Source: VGDP01 sp040905845
GTDB lineage: Bacteria > Pseudomonadota > Alphaproteobacteria > SP197
NCBI GenBank assembly: GCA_040905845.1
Contig: JBBDQV010000172.1
Span: 1 to 19,785 of the forward strand
Reading direction: 5' to 3'
DNA length: 19,785 bases
The notes beneath the pieces are model-generated. The model was not told where the DNA came from and ran no database searches. It saw only the letters and a list, made by a program, of their open reading frames with translations. The position numbers were made by a program, and so were the translations under genes. Shown piece after piece: positions 15,711-19,785 of the stretch (position 1 is its first letter; each line of letters opens with the position of its first letter).

Positions 15711-15790
15711 GGCGGGCTCCGTCGCTCGAGGCGTCTTGCGAACGGCCGATTGTATGCACAGGATGCGGTCACGGCCGCAAGGGGGGCAGC
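15711..15790. promoter_or_regulatory. Divergent promoter region between the two catabolic operons
   Basis: 80 bp separate the start of the nine-gene minus operon from the three-gene plus operon, so promoters for both must lie here. A TACAAT -10-like box is on the minus strand (15749-15754). Its nearest -35-like TTGCGG is 20 bp away, so the pair is weak. A 7-bp direct repeat ACGGCCG occurs at 15742-15748 and 15771-15777 and could be an operator. AAGGGGGG (15779-15786) is the ribosome site of the plus-strand gene. No regulator gene is in the window. Confidence 0.45.
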
Positions 15791-16096
15791 GTGACCGGAA
15801 TCGACACGACGCGGCGCGACCTGATCGAGGAGTTCGGCAAGACGCCGATTGGTCGCCACAGCCCCGACCTGCGCGTGTTGCTCAACACGCTGCGCATGGG
15901 TCAGGCGCCCAAGGGCTGGAACTACGTGCTCGTCTGCGTCGAGCCGCACCGGCGCTGGCGCCTCGCGCGAAAGTGGCACCCTCGAGGAAGTGCCGTGCAG
16001 CTCATCGACAATATCGAGTTCACCTCGCCCGAGCAGGCGGAGCGGGAGGTCTTCCGGCTGCTCTGGAAAGAGCACACGGGGGAGGACCTGCCATGA
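15791..16096 (+). CDS. dmfA1: N,N-dimethylformamidase-like small (alpha) subunit
   Basis: 101 residues, GTG start with AAGGGGGG 4 bp upstream. The stop overlaps the next start as ATGA, so the two products are probably made in equal amounts. The protein resembles the short alpha subunit of Paracoccus-type dimethylformamidase. It has an LxxLLNTLRMG segment (residues 27-37), a WNYVLVCVEPHRRWRLAR segment and a C-terminal FTSPEQAEREVFRLLW helix. It is shorter than the ~130-residue known subunit. The assignment leans on gene order before the large subunit; the sequence alone is too short for certainty. Confidence 0.72.
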   Translation: MTGIDTTRRDLIEEFGKTPIGRHSPDLRVLLNTLRMGQAPKGWNYVLVCVEPHRRWRLARKWHPRGSAVQLIDNIEFTSPEQAEREVFRLLWKEHTGEDLP

Positions 16097-18441
16097 CCGA
16101 CGGGCTGCCGCGCAAGAGAATCGTCGGCTACGCCGACCGCATGAGTGCCCGGCCGGGCGAGGCGATCCGGTTCATGGCGAGCTGCGAGGACGTTCCGTCG
16201 TACCGCGCCGACCTGGTACGCCTGATCTCGGGCGACCATCACCCCGACGGTTGCGGCTTCATCGAGCGCGTCGTGCCCAGCGTGCTCGGTACGACGCACC
16301 GCGGCCGACGCCAGATTATCCACGCCGGATCGTTCGCGACCATCGACGATCCGGCGCCATTCGCGGCGCTCACGAGCTTCACGCTCCAGGCCATGATCTG
16401 GCCGACGATACGGTTGCCGGTCAGGCCACAATCCATCCTCGGCTCATACTCGAAGGAACGACGCGCCGGATTCGCGTTGATGATCCACAAGGGCTCGGCG
16501 ACGCTGCGCATCGGCAATGGTACGCAGGTCGCGTCCGTTCGGAGCGGTGTCCCGTTGCCAGACCGAGTTTGGACGTTCGTCGCGGCAAGCTTCGATGCGG
16601 CGACCCGGACGGCACGGATCATCCAGGCGACCATGCCCAGTCATGCCCGGGCACCGGAACCGATCGAGCGCGAGGCGCATTTCGAGATCGAGCCGGCGCC
16701 GAGCCACACGCCGTTCTCGATCGCGGCCGACATCGTGCGGACAAGAAGCGGCCGCATCGCATCGCGTCACAACTTCAACGGCAAGATCGACCGCCCGCGC
16801 GTCGCCAACCGCGCGCTCGACCATGCCGAGATGGAGGAGATCAAGGGCGCCGGCCCCTACCCGCCCCACGTCGTCGCGGCGTGGGACTTCGCGCTCGACA
16901 TGACCACCGATCGGGTCCATGACCGCTCGGCCAACCGGCTCGAAGGCCGCCTCGTCAACATGCCGACACGCGCCATGAAAGGCTGGACCTGGACCGGGGA
17001 GGAGATGAACTGGACTCATGCGCCCGAGCAGTACGGCGCGATCCATTTCCACGACGACGACCTCTACGACGCCGGCTGGCAGACCGACTTCTCGTTCGAC
17101 ATTCCCGACGACCTGCCGAGCGGCGTGTACGCCGCGCGCCTGGCGCCGGTGCTGGCCCCCTCCCCGGGGGGGGGGGGGGGGGGNNNNNNNNNNGCGGATG
17201 CCCCCGCCGTCACGGGTCGGGGTGGGGGTGGAGCCCCCGACGATTGCTGTTGGGACATCGATCACATCCCGTTCATCGTCCGCCCGCCGCGCGGCAAGGC
17301 GACGGCCGACGCCGTGTTCCTGGTGCCGACCGCGAGCTATCTCGCCTACGCCAACGAGCGCGCCGGGCTCGGTGGCGGCGGGCGTCTACACGCCTTCTCC
17401 AACCACCTGGTCGCGTTCGGCGCCGGCGACCTGTGGCTCCATGATCACCCCGAGGTCGGCGGCTCGCTCTACGACCGGCACTCAGACGGTTCGGGCGTCG
17501 CGTATTCCTCGCGCCTGCGCCCGATCCTGAACTTCCGACCCGGCGTGACCAACGCGTGGATCGGCGCGGCCGGTACCGCGCCGTGGCAGTTCAACGCCGA
17601 CCTCGCGCTCACGGCCTGGCTCGACGCCAAGGGCATCCCGTGCGACACGGTGACCGACGAGGATCTCGACGCCGAAGGCCTCGCGCTGATCGCCCCCTAC
17701 AAGGTCGCGCTCACTGGCAGCCACCCGGAGTACTGGTCGCGCCCTATGTACGACGCGCTCCAAGCCTACCTCGCGCGCGGCGGCCGGCTCATGTACCTGG
17801 GGGGCAACGGCTTCTACTGGCGCGTCGCGTTCCACCCGACGCTGCCGGGGATCATGGAGCTGCGCCGCGCCGAGGACGGCATTCGCGACTGGGTCGCCGA
17901 GGGCGGCGAGTACTATCACGCGTTCACCGGCGAGTACGGCGGCATGTGGTCGCGCATGGGCCGGCCGATTCACGCGCTGGCCGGCGTCGGCATGGCGGCG
18001 CAGGGCTTCGACGTCTCCTCGTACTACCGGCGCACGGGCGACCCGCGCCACGCCTGGGTGTTCGAGGGCGTCGAGGGCGAAATTATCGGCGACTTCGGCA
18101 CCGTCGGCGGCGCCGCCGCGGGGCTCGAGCTCGACCGCTGCGACCTTGCGCAGGGATCACCACCACACACCGTCGTGTTGGCCAGGTCCGAGAACCACTC
18201 GGACACCTACTTCCCGCCGCCCGACGAGATCAACAACGCGAACGCGATGATGGACGGGCGCCAGAACCCGAACGTGCGCGCGGACATGACGATCTACGAG
18301 ACGCCCAACGGCGGCGCCGTGTTCTCCGTGGGCTCGATCGCCTGGCTCGGCAGCCTTTCGCACAGGGGCTTCGACAACAACGTCAGCCGGGTGACCGAGA
18401 ACGTGCTGCGCCGGTTTCTCGACCCGAAGCCCATCGGCTGA
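16093..18441 (+). CDS. dmfA2: N,N-dimethylformamidase-like large (beta) subunit, iron amidohydrolase, with internal assembly gap
   Basis: About 782 residues as drawn. Dimethylformamidase hydrolyses DMF to dimethylamine and formate. The N-terminal ~90 residues resemble the family's first domain (IVGYADRMSARPGE). Residues ~93-250 look like a LamG/concanavalin-type sandwich. From ~310 the catalytic C-terminal domain follows (DDLYDAGWQTDFSF, DHIPFIVRPPRG, PTASYLAYANER, GSHPEYWS, GGNGFYW). The published Paracoccus iron site, as I recall it, is Tyr399, Tyr440 and Glu521. Here Tyr419 and Tyr460 keep the 41-residue spacing and Glu546 (HPEYW) is the likely third ligand, so the site appears intact. Residues ~353-385 are a Gly/Pro-rich stretch containing a G-run and ten Ns, probably an insert or assembly fault. 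The natural substrate may be another amide. Family assignment is strong. Confidence 0.87.
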   Translation: MTDGLPRKRIVGYADRMSARPGEAIRFMASCEDVPSYRADLVRLISGDHHPDGCGFIERVVPSVLGTTHRGRRQIIHAGSFATIDDPAPFAALTSFTLQAMIWPTIRLPVRPQSILGSYSKERRAGFALMIHKGSATLRIGNGTQVASVRSGVPLPDRVWTFVAASFDAATRTARIIQATMPSHARAPEPIEREAHFEIEPAPSHTPFSIAADIVRTRSGRIASRHNFNGKIDRPRVANRALDHAEMEEIKGAGPYPPHVVAAWDFALDMTTDRVHDRSANRLEGRLVNMPTRAMKGWTWTGEEMNWTHAPEQYGAIHFHDDDLYDAGWQTDFSFDIPDDLPSGVYAARLAPVLAPSPGGGGGXXXXADAPAVTGRGGGGAPDDCCWDIDHIPFIVRPPRGKATADAVFLVPTASYLAYANERAGLGGGGRLHAFSNHLVAFGAGDLWLHDHPEVGGSLYDRHSDGSGVAYSSRLRPILNFRPGVTNAWIGAAGTAPWQFNADLALTAWLDAKGIPCDTVTDEDLDAEGLALIAPYKVALTGSHPEYWSRPMYDALQAYLARGGRLMYLGGNGFYWRVAFHPTLPGIMELRRAEDGIRDWVAEGGEYYHAFTGEYGGMWSRMGRPIHALAGVGMAAQGFDVSSYYRRTGDPRHAWVFEGVEGEIIGDFGTVGGAAAGLELDRCDLAQGSPPHTVVLARSENHSDTYFPPPDEINNANAMMDGRQNPNVRADMTIYETPNGGAVFSVGSIAWLGSLSHRGFDNNVSRVTENVLRRFLDPKPIG
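17152..17245. repeat. G-run, 10-N gap and G-rich REP-like sequence inside the amidohydrolase gene
   Basis: CCCCCTCCCC leads into 18 consecutive G (17166-17183), then ten N (17184-17193), then GCGGATGCCCCCGCC and GGGTCGGGGTGGGGGTGGAG. The frame stays open only if the missing length is 1 modulo 3 and the G-run is exact. The words resemble the C-rich intergenic palindromes of GC-rich alphaproteobacteria (compare 2549-2590). A dispersed repeat that broke the assembly is a reasonable explanation; sequencing error in the G-run is another. Confidence 0.55.
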
Positions 18442-18486
18442 GCCCGCGGCAGGACCCTCGCGCATCGTGTTCAAGGGAGAAGAAGG

Positions 18487-18903
18487 ATGATCATCAAGAC
18501 GTACAAGGACCTGAAGGCCGCCGGGCGCGAGAAGGTGGTCGCCAACGGCTCCGCCCGCACCATGCGGTTCCTGACCCAGCAGGACGGGCTGGGCTTCACC
18601 ATGTCCGACGTCCATCTCGCCGCCGGCCAAAAGAACGTGCTCTGGTACAAGCACCACTGGGAGGCGAACTACATCATCGCGGGCAAAGGCGAGGTCACCG
18701 ACCTCGGCACCGGTAAGGTCACCACGCTCGAGCCGGGCGTCCTGTACATCGTCGGCCCCAAGGATCGCCACGGCATGAGGGCGATCACCGACCTGCACCT
18801 CATCAGCGTCTTCAACCCGGCCTTGAAGGGCGACGAGCAGCACGACGCCGAGGGCACCCTGCCGCCGAGCGGCCCGCTGCCGCCCGGCCCCAAGGGCGCG
18901 TGA
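18487..18903 (+). CDS. ectC: Stand-alone ectoine synthase (EctC) homologue, cupin
   Basis: 138 residues, the normal EctC length. EctC closes N-gamma-acetyl-diaminobutyrate to the cyclic amidine ectoine using a cupin-bound metal. Family words are YKHHWEANYIIAGKGEV (54-70), LEPGVLYIVGPKDRHGM (81-97) and FNPALKGDEQHDAEG (109-123). Residues matching the described metal ligands are Glu59, Tyr87 and His95; Glu117 and His119 near the active site are also kept. The start is preceded by AAGGGAG (18473-18479), 45 bp after the amidohydrolase gene. No ectA, ectB, ectD or aspartokinase gene is in the window, so it is an orphan. It may act on a different substrate or in the hydrolytic direction. The C-terminal tail is Pro/Gly-rich (PPSGPLPPGPKG). 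Confidence 0.88.
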   Translation: MIIKTYKDLKAAGREKVVANGSARTMRFLTQQDGLGFTMSDVHLAAGQKNVLWYKHHWEANYIIAGKGEVTDLGTGKVTTLEPGVLYIVGPKDRHGMRAITDLHLISVFNPALKGDEQHDAEGTLPPSGPLPPGPKGA

Positions 18904-18909
18904 TTCGGC

Positions 18910-19641
18910 TCACGGCTGTTCCGCCCGGCCGAGCTCGAAAAGGATGTCGCGCGCCTCGGCATGTTCCTGGTCGGCGGCGCGCCCGAGCCAGATGACGTTC
19001 TCCCCGATCGCGCAGGGCGCGCGCCGGTTCGGTCGATGCTCCGAGCCGGCGATCATGCCGGTCATGCACGCCATGCCGACCGCGTATTGGGCGTCCGCGA
19101 AGCCGAGCTTCGCCGCCTCGCGCATGTGAACGAAGGCCGCCACCGGCTCGAACGGCGTGCCGCGCCCGTCGCGCTCGGCCATGGCGAGTGCCGCCAGCGC
19201 AGGCCCGTGGCCGAGCGCCCCCGCCTTGCGCCACCACGCGACGGCGGCCGCGTCGTCGCGCACCTGGCTGGCGATCCGGTAGTGCGTCAGGCCCAGCGCG
19301 TAGGCGGCCTGGACGTAGTCGGCGGCCGCGGCGCGCCGAAGATAGACGAGCGCCTCGTCGAGATAACCCAGCCGTTCGAGCACGCGGCCGAGCTGGTACG
19401 CGAGCCGAGCCGATTCCGGCCGCTCCGCCACGGCGTCACGGCACGCGGCGAGCGCCGCCTGGTCGAGCGCGTCCTGGGGGACGCCCTCCGCGACCCGCTC
19501 CGGGTCCCACGGGTGCGCGGCCAACCGGTCGCACTCGGTCGGCGGCGGCGTATCGGCGCGGCCGGGCGTCGGGACGAGGAGGGCGCCCACCATAAGGCAA
19601 CAGGCCGCGAAAAAGCCCGCGCCGGAGGCGACGCGGGTCAT
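18910..19641 (-). CDS. Secreted Sel1/TPR-repeat protein
   Basis: 243 residues from ATG 19641. A Sec-type signal peptide (hydrophobic residues 8-23, likely cut after GRA at 27-29) means the protein is periplasmic or secreted. The mature part starts with CDRLAAHPWDPERVAEGV, then CRDAVAERP, and has helical repeats of Sel1/TPR type: ARLAYQLGRVLERLGYLDEALVYLRRAA, QAAYALGLTHYR, AVAWWRKAGALGHGPALAALAMAE and HMREAAKLGFADAQYAVGMA. Such repeats bind proteins; no enzyme motif is present. The start overlaps the vapC stop as ATGA, and the stop is 6 bp from the end of the opposite-strand ectC-like gene. The longer frame upstream of 19641 runs through vapC in another frame and is rejected. Confidence 0.82.
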   Translation of the reverse strand: MTRVASGAGFFAACCLMVGALLVPTPGRADTPPPTECDRLAAHPWDPERVAEGVPQDALDQAALAACRDAVAERPESARLAYQLGRVLERLGYLDEALVYLRRAAAADYVQAAYALGLTHYRIASQVRDDAAAVAWWRKAGALGHGPALAALAMAERDGRGTPFEPVAAFVHMREAAKLGFADAQYAVGMACMTGMIAGSEHRPNRRAPCAIGENVIWLGRAADQEHAEARDILFELGRAEQP

Positions 19642-19785
19642 TCTTCGGCGGCGACGGCAAGCCGAAGGTCGGTGGCCGCGAAGTCGCGGCCAGAGCACAG
19701 CACGGGCTCCGCCCGCGTCGCCGCGAGCCCGTAGACGGCGCAGTCGCCGAAGTTGAGGTTGGCCGGATGCCGACCCTTGCCGTAG
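19638..19785 (-). CDS. vapC: VapC-type PIN-domain ribonuclease toxin, C-terminal end (5' part beyond window)
   Basis: The last 48 codons of a gene entering from the right edge read YGKGRHPANLNFGDCAVYGLA, then TRAEPVLCSGRDFAATDLRLAVAAEE and stop. The segments GKGRHPA-LNFGD (with the acidic active-site Asp) and GRDFAATD are hallmarks of VapC toxins, which cut specific RNAs and are held in check by a VapB antitoxin. vapB would normally lie directly upstream, outside the window. The TGA overlaps the start of the Sel1-repeat gene (ATGA). Confidence 0.85.
   Translation of the reverse strand, partial: YGKGRHPANLNFGDCAVYGLAATRAEPVLCSGRDFAATDLRLAVAAEE

Noticed and set aside
17166..17183. The G-run as a phase-variation (contingency) tract.
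   Set aside because: It abuts an assembly gap, so its length is not trustworthy. Without reads showing length variants, an artefact is more likely.
18487..18903. Possible DMSP lyase cupin (DddW/DddQ/DddL-type), given M24 proteins nearby.
   Set aside because: Length and the words YKHHWEA, GVLYIVGPKDRH and GDEQH match ectoine synthase, and the M24 proteins do not show the DddP ligand set.
1..19785. CRISPR arrays, tRNA/rRNA genes, insertion sequences, prophage genes.
   Set aside because: No regularly spaced repeats, tRNA-like cloverleaf blocks, transposase, integrase or phage proteins were recognised on either strand.

Overview
This is a GC-rich window (roughly 70% G+C by eye) with bacterial gene density, short intergenic spaces and overlapping start/stop codons. 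The gene families (heterotetrameric sarcosine oxidase, PotABCD-type transporter, DadA-type oxidase, dimethylformamidase-like and EctC-like proteins) and the base composition suggest an alphaproteobacterium, but there is no rRNA or other phylogenetic marker to prove it. Two runs of exactly 10 N (2128-2137 and 17184-17193) look like scaffold placeholders, so this is probably a draft or metagenome-assembled contig. Protein sequences next to those gaps are incomplete.

Layout. (1) 1-2432, plus strand: the 3' part of soxA, cut by the window edge, overlapping soxG; these are two subunits of tetrahydrofolate-dependent sarcosine oxidase. (2) 2433-2615: intergenic space with three consecutive perfect stem-loops. 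(3) 2616-3344, minus: a CbiX/SirB-like chelatase-family protein. Divergent from it at 3432-4487, plus: a 2-oxoglutarate/Fe(II) oxygenase of the isopenicillin-N-synthase type. (4) 15710 down to 4505, minus strand: nine tightly packed genes that look like one operon. In transcription order they are a DoeA-like M24 protein, a DgcA/StcD/TMADH-like flavin and Fe-S oxidoreductase, a DadA/PuuB-like amine oxidase, a second M24 protein, a PotD-like binding protein, a PotA-like ATPase, PotB- and PotC-like permeases, and a glutamine-synthetase-like gamma-glutamyl ligase. (5) Divergent from that operon across only 80 bp, 15791-18903, plus: small and large subunits of an N,N-dimethylformamidase-like iron amidohydrolase, then a stand-alone ectoine-synthase (EctC) homologue with no ectA or ectB beside it. 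(6) Right edge, minus: the 3' end of a VapC toxin gene overlapping a secreted Sel1/TPR-repeat protein.

How the genes may work together (inference). The two divergent units look like one uptake and catabolic locus for a nitrogenous compound, perhaps a methylated amine, betaine, amide or cyclic amidine. A polyamine-type ABC transporter would import it. The EctC-like cupin, the dimethylformamidase-like enzyme and the M24 hydrolase-like proteins could open or cleave a ring or amide. The DgcA-like and DadA-like oxidoreductases could demethylate or deaminate the products, and the GS-like ligase could gamma-glutamylate a released amine. Sarcosine oxidase nearby would fit N-methyl groups ending as sarcosine and methylene-tetrahydrofolate. 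The substrate cannot be read from the sequence, and I do not know this gene combination as a described pathway. No CRISPR array, rRNA, tRNA, transposase or integrase was recognised.
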